64,000 nt of DNA from Dehalobacter restrictus DSM 9455 (GCF_000512895.1 NZ_CP007033.1:712001-776000); one strand, 5' to 3'. Shown: positions 50,888-60,333, counted from the stretch's first letter. A program made the numbers and translations. Notes: generated by a model not told the origin, from the sequence alone.

Positions 50888-51289
50888 CTACTGAAGAGCT
50901 TTTTCCTTGTTGCTATGGTGTTCTTCTATCCTCTGCTTTAGCTCTTCAACCGTTATGCCTTTTTTTTCAGCTATTTCCTTAAGTTTCGCTTCATCCATTT
51001 TTCCGTGGCCTTTGCAGCATTTACCTTCCGCCATCCGCTTTTTCAGTTCTTCGACCGTAATACCTTTTTTCTGGGCGATCTCCTTGAGCTTTGCCTCTAA
51101 TCGAACTTTAGCTTCTTCCTTAGAAATTCCCTTTTCTTGCGATATTCTGTCGATCATTTTGTCATAGCAGGACGGGGATTGTACGTTCGGGCTATTCTGC
51201 TCCGTAGCAGCAATTGCCACGAAAGACAATGACAAAGTAAAAATTAAAGCAACGGTTAGGGATAATGCAATTAACTTTGTTTTGTTAAT
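50888..51289 (-). CDS. Secreted repeat protein; probable ATT start
   Basis: The protein (about 133 residues) has a signal peptide (KLIALSLTVALIFTLSLSFV then AIAA) and three repeats of a helical KLKEIAxKKGITVEELKxRM type unit, the last two almost identical and separated by a cysteine-histidine link (GKCCKGHGKM). Only ATT at 51289 or ATA just before it lies at the right distance from the strong GGAGGGC; the next TTG start falls inside the signal sequence. The ATT at 51287-51289, seven bases from the GGAGG, is preferred. The CCKGH piece could bind metal. Function unknown. Confidence 0.7.
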   Translation of the reverse strand: MNKTKLIALSLTVALIFTLSLSFVAIAATEQNSPNVQSPSCYDKMIDRISQEKGISKEEAKVRLEAKLKEIAQKKGITVEELKKRMAEGKCCKGHGKMDEAKLKEIAEKKGITVEELKQRIEEHHSNKEKALQ

Positions 51290-51360
51290 TATAAGCCCTC
51301 CTTTATTTTAACTTGCCCTTTCCAGTCTTTATTTTAAGCAGCTTAGAAGGAATCATACTT

Positions 51361-52725
51361 CTACTTCAAAAAACGCTTGATTAGTTTGAACTTTCCATCT
51401 GTATAAGGGTGATATCTCATGGACAGATCAAGCCAAGTGGACTTTTTGACAATGCTGCGATAATGGGTGAAAGTATCAAAGCTGAGTTTGCCATGATATT
51501 GACCCATGCCGGAATATCCCACACCGCCGAAGCCCATGTGCGGTGTGGCTAGATGGATGATCGTATCGTTGATACAGCCGCCGCCAAAGGAACAGGTCTC
51601 CAGGATTTTATCCTCCATCGCTTTGCTTGAAGTGAACAAATAGAGCGCCAGAGGCTTGGGATGACTCCGGATATATTCAATAACCGTTTCGATATCTGTA
51701 TAGGTCATCACGGGTAAAATGGGACCGAAGATTTCTTCCTGCATGATGGGAGATTCGGGCTTAACGTCGATCAATACGGTTGGCTCAATAAAACGCCTTG
51801 GCTCGGCATATCCGCCGCCTATAGCCTTGCTTTCGCCGTCCATCAGCCCGACAAGGCGCTTAAAATGCTTTTCATTTACAATCACCGGCATGTCGGACAT
51901 ATCTGACGAAGGGAAAAAATCCTTCAGGGCATTGGCGTATTCGGTTAGAAAGCGATCCCTGACGGATTCATGGATCATCAGATAATCTGGTTCGACACAG
52001 GTTTGCCCGGCATTAAGCACTTTGCCGAAGGCGATACGCTTTGCTGCCAGACGCAAATTAGCTGTCTCGGTCACAATAACAGGGCTTTTTCCTCCCAGCT
52101 CCAACGTCACAGGTGTGAGGTTTTTGGATGCGGCCTCCATGACGGTTTTTCCTACGGCCACGCTTCCGGTGAAAAAGATGGAATCGAATTTTTCATCCAG
52201 CAGCACCTGATTTTCATTTCTGCCGCCCTCGACGACTGTGATATACGCAGGGTCAAAAATATCCGAAATTATTTTAGCTAAAACGCGGCTGGTACTCGGA
52301 GTATAAGCGGAAGGCTTGAGGACTGCACAGTTCCCGCCGGATATTGCACCGATTAACGGTTCAAGGCAAAGATGTATCGGGTAATTCCACGGTGCTATAA
52401 TCAGCACTACGCCATAAGGCTCTGGTGATAGGAAGCTCTTGGCGTGGAACTGGGAGAGGGGCGTTCTGACCTTGCGTTCTCTTGACCATCTGGGCAGATG
52501 GCGAATATGGAATCTGATTTCATCCAGTACAATACCGATTTCCGTCATATAGGTTTCGAAGGGTGGCTTATTGAAGTCCTGCATCATTGCAGTACATAGA
52601 CCATCCTCATTTTCGCGCAAGGCACGTTGTAATTTTCGGAGTGCCGAGATTCTGAATTCTACAGGGCGGGTCTTGCCGCTGAAAAAATAGCGGTGTTGGT
52701 TTTCGGTGATTTCATGTATTCCCAT
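51361..52725 (-). CDS. Aldehyde dehydrogenase (class 3-like)
   Basis: The 454-residue protein has the glutamate motif LELGGKSPVIV and the catalytic cysteine in LNAGQTCVEPDYL, FFTGSVAVGKTVMEAA in the nucleotide site, and EEIFGPILPV. The short length and lack of an N-terminal extension put it with class-3 fatty or aromatic aldehyde dehydrogenases (YwdH-like). The C-terminal part is hydrophobic and basic, which could touch the membrane. It stands alone, with no regulator. Confidence 0.92.
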   Translation of the reverse strand: MGIHEITENQHRYFFSGKTRPVEFRISALRKLQRALRENEDGLCTAMMQDFNKPPFETYMTEIGIVLDEIRFHIRHLPRWSRERKVRTPLSQFHAKSFLSPEPYGVVLIIAPWNYPIHLCLEPLIGAISGGNCAVLKPSAYTPSTSRVLAKIISDIFDPAYITVVEGGRNENQVLLDEKFDSIFFTGSVAVGKTVMEAASKNLTPVTLELGGKSPVIVTETANLRLAAKRIAFGKVLNAGQTCVEPDYLMIHESVRDRFLTEYANALKDFFPSSDMSDMPVIVNEKHFKRLVGLMDGESKAIGGGYAEPRRFIEPTVLIDVKPESPIMQEEIFGPILPVMTYTDIETVIEYIRSHPKPLALYLFTSSKAMEDKILETCSFGGGCINDTIIHLATPHMGFGGVGYSGMGQYHGKLSFDTFTHYRSIVKKSTWLDLSMRYHPYTDGKFKLIKRFLK

Positions 52726-52873
52726 TGAACGACTCCTTTCTCGGAAGAAAGCGAGATCATTCTCGCTTTATAAAAATGTGAGAAAAGAACATTAGCTAAT
52801 AATAAATTGACGTAGTAGCTAATATTTTTTATAATAATACCTAAGTTAGTAAATCCAGGATGAAGGTGATCTT

Positions 52874-53608
52874 ATGCGTATCAATACCACAGATATGCAA
52901 AATGCTTTTGGAAAATATCTTTCTCTGGTAGAGAAGGAAGATATTATTATTACCAAGAACGGCAAGAGTGTTGCCAAACTCATCCGTTATAACGAACCGA
53001 ACTATTTCCTTGTCCACGAAGAAGCAAATACATATCGATCGACAAAAACGGTGAGCTATGAAGAATATATGGAGCTGGTTGATTCCTCTGATCAAAGGTA
53101 CGAACTGATCGACGGTGAGATTTATCTGTTAGCTTCATCTTCCTTTACCCACCAGGTGGTTGTTAACGAAATATCCGGTCATTTTTATAACTATTTTAGG
53201 GGAAAACCTTGTCGATCCTTAACCGCTCCGTTGGATATACGGCTTTTCGGTTATGCGACCAAGTTTGAAGAAGATCCGAATGTTGTCCAGCCGGATGTCA
53301 TCGTGATCTGTGATGAAGACAAGGTTAATGAAAAGAACAAGTATGAAGGCATACCGACTCTGGTGGTCGAAGTCTTGTCTCCTTCGACCAAAGGCAAAGA
53401 TCTGGTTGCCAAATTAAATCTCTATATGAAAAGCGGTGTTTTAGAATACTGGGTTGTAAGTCTGGAAAACAAAAGCATTCTTCAATACGCTTTTTCTAAA
53501 GAAAGAGATATAGACAATCTAAGGAGTTTCCAGCAGGGAGATACGATTCAATCGACTGTCTTTCCGGATTTGGAAATACTTTTATCTGATATTTTCTCTG
53601 AGATTTAG
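52874..53608 (+). CDS. Fusion of a Phd/YefM-like antitoxin domain and a Uma2 nuclease-like domain
   Basis: The 244-residue protein has an N-terminal Phd/YefM-type segment (MRINTTDMQNAFGKYLSLVE, then KNGKSVAKLIRY), some 45 residues long, followed by a Uma2/DUF820 domain of the PD-(D/E)xK type: YELIDGEIYLLASSSFTHQ, PDVIVICDED, and TLVVEVLSPSTKGKDL with the ExxSPSxxxxD signature and the Lys of DLVAKLNLY. The fusion could tie DNA binding to nuclease activity. A toxin gene in the usual position next to an antitoxin is missing. Confidence 0.82.
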   Translation: MRINTTDMQNAFGKYLSLVEKEDIIITKNGKSVAKLIRYNEPNYFLVHEEANTYRSTKTVSYEEYMELVDSSDQRYELIDGEIYLLASSSFTHQVVVNEISGHFYNYFRGKPCRSLTAPLDIRLFGYATKFEEDPNVVQPDVIVICDEDKVNEKNKYEGIPTLVVEVLSPSTKGKDLVAKLNLYMKSGVLEYWVVSLENKSILQYAFSKERDIDNLRSFQQGDTIQSTVFPDLEILLSDIFSEI

Positions 53609-53645
53609 CTGCCAGAAAATTAGCAATAAGTAGGTGTTCATATTG

Positions 53646-53840
53646 ATGGATGGAAATAATCGTGCAAATATTAAGCCCGGCACACACGTTTTTATCGTAC
53701 AAAAACAAGATCAGCGAACAGAAAAATTGACCGAAGGAATCGTTAAAGATATTCTAACGAATTCATCGAATCATCCTCATGGAATTAAAGTCCGGCTAAG
53801 TAATGGCATTGTAGGTCGAGTAAAGCAAATCATTCCTTAG
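53646..53840 (+). CDS. YwbE-family small protein (DUF2196)
   Basis: The 64-residue protein reads MDGNNRANIKPGTHVFIVQK, then TEGIVKDILTNSSNHPHGIK and VRLSNGIVGRVK, the YwbE family. The ATG at 53646 is a better start than the one at 53634. The family is small and widely spread in Firmicutes; its role is unknown. It converges with the RluA gene, leaving two bases between their stops. Confidence 0.82.
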   Translation: MDGNNRANIKPGTHVFIVQKQDQRTEKLTEGIVKDILTNSSNHPHGIKVRLSNGIVGRVKQIIP

Positions 53841-53842
53841 GA

Positions 53843-54766
53843 TTACTTATTTTGTTTTTTATGAAAAAAACTCAAGAACTCTTTAGGAATCGGACTTTCA
53901 AAATGCATAATTTCATTGGTTACCGGATGCTTGAAAGCCAGGATGTGAGCATGAAGTCCTAACCGGTTGATGCTGCTCTTTATTCCTCCATATTTTATAT
54001 CCCCGATAACACTGTGCCCGATATCTTGCATATGAATACGTATTTGATTTTTGCGGCCGGTCTCCAGTTTTACCTCCAATAAAGAATAGGAATTGTTTTT
54101 TTCCAATACCTTGTAATGGGTCACGGCTTTTTGCCCCCCATTGGGAGTCTTGCTAGAGTACATTCGAAGCGCTTTATTTTCCGTTAACCAAGAGGTGATG
54201 GTCCCTTGATCGTCGGTTAGGGGACCATGAACAACCACGGCATAACTTCTTTCCAGAACAACTTCCTTCCAGGCGTTTTGGAGTTTTTCCTTTATCTCTT
54301 CGCTTTTGGCAAACATCATGACCCCGGAGGTTTCTCTATCCAGTCGATGTACAACAAAAACCCGACTCTGATTATCTCTTTTTTTGATATGTGTACTTAA
54401 AACATTATAAGCTGTTAATTCCTTTTCTCTGTCGGTCGCGATTGAAAGCATTCCGGCAGGTTTTTCTATGATGATAAGATATTCATCTTCAAAGAAAATC
54501 TTTAGCCCCAGGGGCTTGAGCTCTCTTCTTTCTTGATAGACTTTGCTCCGATTAATGTTAACCTTTTGACCAGCAACCAACGGATAGTTAAACAAAGTTG
54601 TTACTTCGCCGTCTACAGAAATCTGGCGATGGGCGAGAAGTGACTTAATAGAGTTTCTCCCTTGTTGTGGCAACTGAGCGATAAGGAACTTTAACAATTC
54701 ATTTTCTTTATCAACGATAAGGGAAGCTTGTTTCTCTGGACGATGTTTGGTATTTGCTTTTTTCAT
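53843..54766 (-). CDS. RluA-family pseudouridine synthase
   Basis: The 307-residue enzyme has an N-terminal S4-like RNA-binding part (LLAHRQISVDGEVTTLFNYP) and the catalytic motif HRLDRETSGVMMFAKS, with Asp as the nucleophile. IEKPAGML is present before it, and GRKNQIRIHMQDIGHSVIGD after. It converts uridine to pseudouridine in a stable RNA. It converges with the ywbE-like gene. Confidence 0.92.
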   Translation of the reverse strand: MKKANTKHRPEKQASLIVDKENELLKFLIAQLPQQGRNSIKSLLAHRQISVDGEVTTLFNYPLVAGQKVNINRSKVYQERRELKPLGLKIFFEDEYLIIIEKPAGMLSIATDREKELTAYNVLSTHIKKRDNQSRVFVVHRLDRETSGVMMFAKSEEIKEKLQNAWKEVVLERSYAVVVHGPLTDDQGTITSWLTENKALRMYSSKTPNGGQKAVTHYKVLEKNNSYSLLEVKLETGRKNQIRIHMQDIGHSVIGDIKYGGIKSSINRLGLHAHILAFKHPVTNEIMHFESPIPKEFLSFFHKKQNK

Positions 54767-54968
54767 CTGTTAACCCCTTCATGATCATATTATTTTGAGT
54801 AAGCGAGAATCTTTCCATAAGATAATTGCCATTATGATAAAAAAACTCTGACATTTTAGTATTAGCTATTATTGAATAAATAGCAATAGGCGAGATTTTC
54901 TATCAGCCATTTGGCCTCCTATATATTTAATTATTGCATTTAATCTGTTGATGGTATAAAATAACAAT

Positions 54969-54982
54969 AGAACATATGTTCT
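54969..54982 (+). promoter_or_regulatory. LexA-box-like palindrome before the WYL regulator
   Basis: AGAACATATGTTCT is a perfect palindrome containing GAAC-N4-GTTC, the core of the Gram-positive SOS box, with TATAAA 15 bases before it. It lies 13 bases before the start codon. It may be a LexA site or the regulator's own operator. Confidence 0.45.
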
Positions 54983-54995
54983 AAGAGGTGAAACG

Positions 54996-55909
54996 ATGAA
55001 GATCAACCGGCTTTTGGAAATGATTATTCTTTTATTGAATAAAGGGACCATCACTGCCGGTGAGCTCTCCGACCGGTTTCAGGTATCTGTGCGGACGATT
55101 TACCGGGATATTGATATTCTATCCACGTCCGGGGTTCCGGTGGTGATGACCAGAGGCAACGGCGGGGGAATATCGCTGCTGGAGGAGTATTCTCTGAGCA
55201 AGGTCATGATCAGTGAGCAGGAGAGGGACGGTTTGCTGCTTGCTTTGCAGACCCTGCAAGCTACCGGATATCCGCAAAGCGAGGATATCCTGACAAAACT
55301 TGGAGCGGTGTTTAAGGAGCCCTCCCGCAAAGATCGGATCGAGATTGATTTCTCTTATTGGAGCACACGCCCAATGAAAAGAATAAATTCAACGATATTA
55401 AAGAAGCGATTTGGCAGCGCAGGGTAATTTCCTTTGATTACGTAAATTCCAATGGCCTAAAAAGCAGCCGTTCGGCTGAACCGGAGAGGCTGCTGTACAA
55501 AGGCCATACCTGGTATTTAATTGCTTACTGCCGCAAGCGGGAAGGGCACCGCATTTTTCGTCTGACCAGAGTTAAAAATGTTATGGTCTTGGAAGAAACA
55601 TTTACCCCGAGGCTTTGTCCGGAATGGGAAGAAGAGGCAAGCGGCCTACCGGATTCTGTCCATCTTAAACTAAAGTTTCAGCCCAGGATCTTAAACCGGA
55701 TTTACGATGATTTTGCCGAAGAACTCATTACAAAAAATGAGGACGGCACTTTGGTCGTCGAGGTGGACTTTCCGGAAGATGAGTGGGTCTATGGCTATAT
55801 CCTTTCTTTCGGCAGCTATGTTGAAGTATTGGAGCCCGTACATATCCGGCGAATCGTTACCGAACGGTTAAAACAGGCTTTAGAAAAATACGAAGCTCCT
55901 CAAATATGA
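54996..55909 (+). pseudogene. YafY-like HTH-WYL regulator, interrupted by a frameshift
   Basis: The first frame (54996-55427) has the DeoR-like winged helix MKINRLLEMIILLLNKGTIT, TIYRDIDILSTSGVPV, then the linker up to IEIDFSYWS. A second frame resumes with NEKNKFNDIKEAIWQRR and continues through the WYL domain (GHTWYLIAYCRKREGHRIF) to 55909. At 55363-55368 the DNA reads CACAC; removal of two bases would restore WSTPNEKNKF, so a dinucleotide slippage probably broke the gene. Intact length would be about 303 residues. Pseudogene or sequencing error. Confidence 0.82.
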
Positions 55910-56009
55910 CATCCTATTGTCAATGCATTCCAGTAAGATAGAGGTAGTGAAAACTTAGAGATAGTGAAAACTCAATGGAACAAAAATATTTGAAAGGGAG
56001 AAAAGTGTC

Positions 56010-56471
56010 ATGTTTCAAATTGAACTTTCGGAGCGTAAAGCTCAGCCTGCCCTGGTGGTCACAGCGAAAACGACCGTGGCCGAACTGCCGAAAGTGATCG
56101 GCGAAAGCTATGGGAAAATCATGGGGTATCTGAATGAACTCGGTGTCCAGCCGGTCGATGCTCCGTATACTGCCTACTACAACCTGGATATGGAAAACCT
56201 GGATGTAGAAATGGGGTTTCCCGTTGCTAAGCTTTTCCCGGATAAGGAGGAGATTCATGCTCGGGAGATTCCAGCCGGCAAATCTGCCAGCTGCATTTAC
56301 AAGGGACCCTATAGCGGGATGGAGCAGCCTTATAACGAAATGTTCCGCTGGATCGAAGAAAATGGCTGCAAACCGGCTGGCGTGTATTACGAATACTACT
56401 GTAATGCGCCCAGCGATGTTCCGGAGAGTGAGCTTCTGACCAGAATTGTAATGCCCATTATTGAAAAATAA
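56010..56471 (+). CDS. GyrI-like effector-binding domain protein
   Basis: The 153-residue single-domain protein (MFQIELSERKAQPALVVTAK and YLNELGVQPVDAPYTAYY, ending RIVMPIIEK) has the SOUL/GyrI-like fold of Rob/GyrI proteins, without a DNA-binding domain. Single-domain members may sequester or hydrolyse small molecules. GGGAGAAAAG precedes the ATG at 56010. It may once have worked with the broken WYL regulator just upstream. A terminator follows. Confidence 0.82.
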   Translation: MFQIELSERKAQPALVVTAKTTVAELPKVIGESYGKIMGYLNELGVQPVDAPYTAYYNLDMENLDVEMGFPVAKLFPDKEEIHAREIPAGKSASCIYKGPYSGMEQPYNEMFRWIEENGCKPAGVYYEYYCNAPSDVPESELLTRIVMPIIEK

Positions 56472-56485
56472 AATCCTGGGTTCAT

Positions 56486-56518
56486 AAAACCTCCTTACAA
56501 TTTCTGTTTGGAGGTTTT
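56486..56518 (+). terminator. Terminator of the GyrI-like gene
   Basis: AAAACCTCC (56486-56494) pairs with GGAGGTTTT (56510-56518). It argues against starting the next gene at 56508, within the stem. Confidence 0.75.
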
Positions 56519-56636
56519 ACATCTATTTCTAGAAGAGGAAAACATATCAACTGGTGGTGAAAGGAATAAATATAGTACAATTCTCTTATGGAAACATCAT
56601 GATTTGACAAGAAATAAAACAAAAGAGGAAAGCAGA

Positions 56637-58553
56637 TTGTACATAAAATTATTAAGACACCTTCGATCCAGTGGATTACTTATATTTTGTTTTCTTTTTT
56701 TCACCGGATGGATGACAAGCTCAGCGAATGCAGATACGACTCAAATCGATCGAATCTATGGTTCAGACCGTTATGCGACAGCGGCAGCCATTTCCCAGAA
56801 AGGATGGGAATCGTCGGAGTATGCTGTCTTGGCCCGCGGCGATGACTTTGCAGACGCTCTCTGCGCCGGGCCACTGGCGGCGAAGTATCATGCTCCAATC
56901 CTGCTGACGGAGTCTGAATCCCTGAATGCTGATGCACAGAGTGAGATTCAACGGCTTGGTGTCAAGCGCGTATTTATTACAGGCGGGACTTCGAGCATCT
57001 CTGCGGAGATTGAGATAACACTGCGTGAAGCCGGTGTGATCGAGATCATTCGTCTCGCCGGTAATGACCGCTATGAAACATCGGTAAAAATCGCCAGAGA
57101 GTTAAACAGCAACAAGATGATTCTGGCGACAGGGAAGAATTATCCGGATGCACTCTCCATTGCGGTGGTGGCAGCTCAAGCGGAAATACCGATCTTACTC
57201 GCCGGTAAAGACAGGCTGCCGCAAAGCGTCAAGGAATATGTGCAAAAACAGACCATTGAGCAAGCCTATATTGTTGGAGGTACAGGCGTAATCAGCGAGG
57301 GGGTAGCCCAACAAGTGCCGGAAGCTTTCCGGTTAGCTGGTTCTGACCGTTATGCCACCAATGTAGCGGTTTTAGCGTACTTTTCCGGCCAATTGGATTT
57401 TTCCCGCTTGTTTGTTGCTGTGGGTGAGGGGCCCAAAGGAACAGAGTTCGCCGATGCTTTAACTGGTGCTGTACTGGCTGCTAAATCATCATCCCCGCTT
57501 ATTCTCGTGCGTGACACCCTGCCGGAGGTTACGCAAAAATATCTTAAAGGGAAGATCACACCTTTTACGGTGGTGACGGGACTTGGCGGAGAGAATGCAG
57601 TTAAATTTCCGGTCCTGCAGCGGATCATTAATTTAGCCAATACCAACGATGGCGAACTTTCAGTATCTCCGGCGAGTACAATCGCGGGAGCCACCAAGAA
57701 TATTTACCTGGTCTATCTTCCTGGGGAAAACATGAACAACGGAACCGTGGAGTTCTTCCTTCCGGATAAGTACTTGGCGATAGCCGGGCAGGATAAAATC
57801 ACGATAAACGGAGCCATGAATGCATTAACCCCTGAACAGATTTTCGATGCTGGACAAAGGGTCAAGATATCGGGCCTGAACGTTACGACCGGTCAAAAAA
57901 TAATCCTGACACTCAATGACAAAAGCGTTCAGGACATTGGCAACTATAATTTTAAGGTTATTGCGGATGCAGATGGTTCAGGAATTCTCAGACCAAGCAC
58001 AGGAAGTCTCACGGAGTCAAGGACGCTTCCGGTCCGTTTCCCGAGTCTTAAAGTGGGGATACAGCTGCTCTCTTACAACCGGCCGACTACGCCTTTATCC
58101 CCCCAAGGATTTGTCATTCATTCCACAGCGGATCCTGGGGCCACCGCACAGAAAATAGTTCAATATTTTAATTACCCCAACCGTTATTCCTCTACCCATT
58201 ATGTTGCGGATTGGACTGAAACCGTGCAAATGATTCCGGAAGACGAAATGGCCTGGCATGCTGCCCGAACAGCCAACCAAAGGTACCTTTCCGTAGAAAT
58301 GTGTGAACCGGAAGGAAATCAGCCCGAGCAATTTAAAAAAGTTTGGGATCAGACCGTTCTTTTGGTTGCAGACGCTTGTATCCGATATGGTTGGGACCCC
58401 CAAAAAGATATCTTCAGTCATATGGATATCTCTTATGCCTATCGGGAAACAGATCATATTGATCCAATCCCGTTCCTTAAAAAATATAACAAGACCTGGC
58501 AGGATTTATTGAATGCAATTCAAGCTAAGATGGTTGAACTGCAAACGAATTAA
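56637..58553 (+). CDS. Cell-wall-binding (CWB2) protein with N-acetylmuramoyl-L-alanine amidase domain
   Basis: Starting at TTG 56637 (AGAGGAAAGCAGA ahead), the protein has about 638 residues and a signal peptide (LRSSGLLIFCFLFFTGWM, then SSANA). Three CWB2 repeats follow, each opening with RIYGSDRYATA, RLAGNDRYETS or RLAGSDRYATN. A linker domain with cohesin-like features (LSVSPASTIAGATKNIYLVY) precedes a C-terminal Amidase_2 domain with zinc-ligand patterns FVIHSTADPG and WHAARTANQRYLSVEMCEPEG. It probably cuts peptidoglycan between the sugar and the peptide while bound to wall polymers. Confidence 0.88.
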   Translation: MYIKLLRHLRSSGLLIFCFLFFTGWMTSSANADTTQIDRIYGSDRYATAAAISQKGWESSEYAVLARGDDFADALCAGPLAAKYHAPILLTESESLNADAQSEIQRLGVKRVFITGGTSSISAEIEITLREAGVIEIIRLAGNDRYETSVKIARELNSNKMILATGKNYPDALSIAVVAAQAEIPILLAGKDRLPQSVKEYVQKQTIEQAYIVGGTGVISEGVAQQVPEAFRLAGSDRYATNVAVLAYFSGQLDFSRLFVAVGEGPKGTEFADALTGAVLAAKSSSPLILVRDTLPEVTQKYLKGKITPFTVVTGLGGENAVKFPVLQRIINLANTNDGELSVSPASTIAGATKNIYLVYLPGENMNNGTVEFFLPDKYLAIAGQDKITINGAMNALTPEQIFDAGQRVKISGLNVTTGQKIILTLNDKSVQDIGNYNFKVIADADGSGILRPSTGSLTESRTLPVRFPSLKVGIQLLSYNRPTTPLSPQGFVIHSTADPGATAQKIVQYFNYPNRYSSTHYVADWTETVQMIPEDEMAWHAARTANQRYLSVEMCEPEGNQPEQFKKVWDQTVLLVADACIRYGWDPQKDIFSHMDISYAYRETDHIDPIPFLKKYNKTWQDLLNAIQAKMVELQTN

Positions 58554-58555
58554 TC

Positions 58556-59674
58556 CTATTCCGAGAGAGCTGCGGCATCCTTTAACGTGTCAATAATATG
58601 GATTTGCTGAGGACAGACGTCTTCACAGTTGCCGCAGGCAATACACGCGGAAGGCTTTGTGCTGCCCAGCATCAAGGCAATTTGATAAGTCCTTTTGGCA
58701 CCTTGTAAATCACCGAAGATCATATTCCGGTTCAAGGCATCTAAAAAAACCGGTATGTGAATTTGCTGTGGGCATCCTTTAACGCAATACGCACACGAGG
58801 TACAAGGAATAGAGGGAATCGCACGGAGAGCCTCCCGTGCCCGTACGATCACGGCCTTTTCTTCCAGACTCAAAGGCCGGAAATCCTCCATATAGGAAAG
58901 ATTATCTTTCATCTGCTGGGAAGTAGACATCCCGCTGAGCACAGTGATGACATTGTCCAAAGAAGCGGCAAAGCGAATGGCCCAAGATGCCAAAGAGGCC
59001 TTAGGATCAGCTTCTTCAAATATCTTCCGGACACTGTCGGCAGGGTTTGACAGTACGCCGCCCTTGACGGGTTCCATGATAATGATCGGTTTATTATGAT
59101 TAAGTGCCACTTCATAGCATTGGCGTGACTGAACGGATTCGCTTTCCCAATCAGCATAGTTGATCTGAAGTTGGACAAATTCTGTCTCCGGGTGTTCAGT
59201 CAGGATACGGTCGAGTAAATCAGCCTTGTCATGGTAAGAAAAACCGATATGACGGGCAAGTCCCTTCTCTTTCAGCTCCAGCATATAATCCCAGATACCG
59301 AAGTCGTCAAAGACTTTCTTGCGGCTTTCACTCACATTATGCATCAGATAGTAATCAAAATATCCGGCTCCTGTGCGCCGAAGCGAGGTATGGAGCATTT
59401 CTTTCGCATCTTTGGCAGTGGCAGCCGCCCAGGCCGGAAGCTTGGTCGCAAGTTGAAAGCTCTCGCGGGGATAGCGGTCAACAAGGGCTGTCTTGATGGC
59501 CTCTTCCGATTTCCCATTGATGTAGCCGTACGCCGTATCAAAGTAAGTGGAACCCTTGGCCATGAACAGATCAACCATTTCTTTGGTCTGCGCAAGGTCA
59601 ATTTCTTTTTCGATTATCGGAAGCCGCATCAGTCCAAAACCGAGCTTCCGTATATTTTTGCCTAAATAGTCCAT
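58556..59674 (-). CDS. Aldo/keto reductase with C-terminal ferredoxin-type clusters
   Basis: The 372-residue protein has the AKR barrel (MDYLGKNIRKLGFGLMRLPI, FDTAYGYINGKSEE with catalytic Asp/Tyr, LMHNVSESRKKVFDDFG) and two ferredoxin-type cysteine groups at the end, CTSCAYCVKGCPQQIH and CIACGNCEDVCPQQIH, for two [4Fe-4S] clusters. It stands alone. It probably reduces a carbonyl with electrons that come through the clusters, or moves electrons between ferredoxin and NADPH. Confidence 0.92.
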   Translation of the reverse strand: MDYLGKNIRKLGFGLMRLPIIEKEIDLAQTKEMVDLFMAKGSTYFDTAYGYINGKSEEAIKTALVDRYPRESFQLATKLPAWAAATAKDAKEMLHTSLRRTGAGYFDYYLMHNVSESRKKVFDDFGIWDYMLELKEKGLARHIGFSYHDKADLLDRILTEHPETEFVQLQINYADWESESVQSRQCYEVALNHNKPIIIMEPVKGGVLSNPADSVRKIFEEADPKASLASWAIRFAASLDNVITVLSGMSTSQQMKDNLSYMEDFRPLSLEEKAVIVRAREALRAIPSIPCTSCAYCVKGCPQQIHIPVFLDALNRNMIFGDLQGAKRTYQIALMLGSTKPSACIACGNCEDVCPQQIHIIDTLKDAAALSE

Positions 59675-59943
59675 GATTTATCTCCTGGCACCGTTCACGT
59701 GCAATAAAAATTTTCAATAAATAGAGAATAAAGTAGATTTGCCATTCCGTCAAGCATACGGCAGGGGAGGTATGTATAGCTCTAAGTCAGGCTCTCTGTG
59801 TCGGGGAGTATTGGATAATTGATTCCAAAATTGTTCCATGTTGAATCTTATTTTGCTTCTGCTAGAAATATCTTATAATGGTATTGACCTGATTAAGGAA
59901 ATACTGACGGAATAAAAATAAGTAATTGGGTAAGGAGGCCTAT

Positions 59944-60243
59944 ATGAAAAAGAAATATATTATCTTCATGATTATGGCAATCTTAATTTCATTCACATTG
60001 ACAGGATGTATACCTGGAGATGGTACGTATACATCTGAAAGACCGGCGGGTTTTTTATGGGGCGTTTGGCATGGGTGGGTTGCGCCAATTTCACTGATTG
60101 TCGGGTTATTTAAGGACAATATCAGAATCTATGAGACCGTAAATACAGGCTGGTGGTATGATTTTGGCTTCTATATTGCTGTGATCAGCGGCTTCGGTGG
60201 GGCGTCCTTATCCCGAAAGAAAAAGAAAGAGAAAAAGGAGTAA
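59944..60243 (+). CDS. Small lipoprotein-like membrane protein
   Basis: The 99-residue protein starts at ATG 59944 (TAAGGAGG six bases ahead) and has a lipoprotein signal with lipobox LTGC near residue 23. The GFLWGVWHGWVAPISLIVGLF stretch and the later FGFYIAVISGFGGASL are hydrophobic; the C-terminus is Lys-rich (KKKKEKKE). This pattern is found in a small family of uncharacterised membrane proteins of Bacilli and Clostridia. Function unknown. Confidence 0.68.
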   Translation: MKKKYIIFMIMAILISFTLTGCIPGDGTYTSERPAGFLWGVWHGWVAPISLIVGLFKDNIRIYETVNTGWWYDFGFYIAVISGFGGASLSRKKKKEKKE

Positions 60244-60248
60244 TGGCC

Positions 60249-60280
60249 TTGACTTTCCCCCGTAGTGGAGGGTCTATACT
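60249..60280 (+). promoter_or_regulatory. MerR-type promoter with a 20-bp spacer
   Basis: TTGACT (60249-60254) and TATACT (60275-60280) are 20 bases apart, and the spacer holds the dyad CCCCCGTAGTGGAGGG. This is the classical geometry of MerR-family activated promoters (BmrR/Mta-like sequence). A ribosome site (GGGAGGTGAGG) follows at 60288-60298, yet the terminator comes at 60334-60357 with no gene between. No MerR gene is in the window. Confidence 0.7.
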
Positions 60281-60333
60281 GCTTGCAGGGAGGTGAGGTA
60301 TTAAGGACATCCTAATAGGCTATAATTTTTTAG

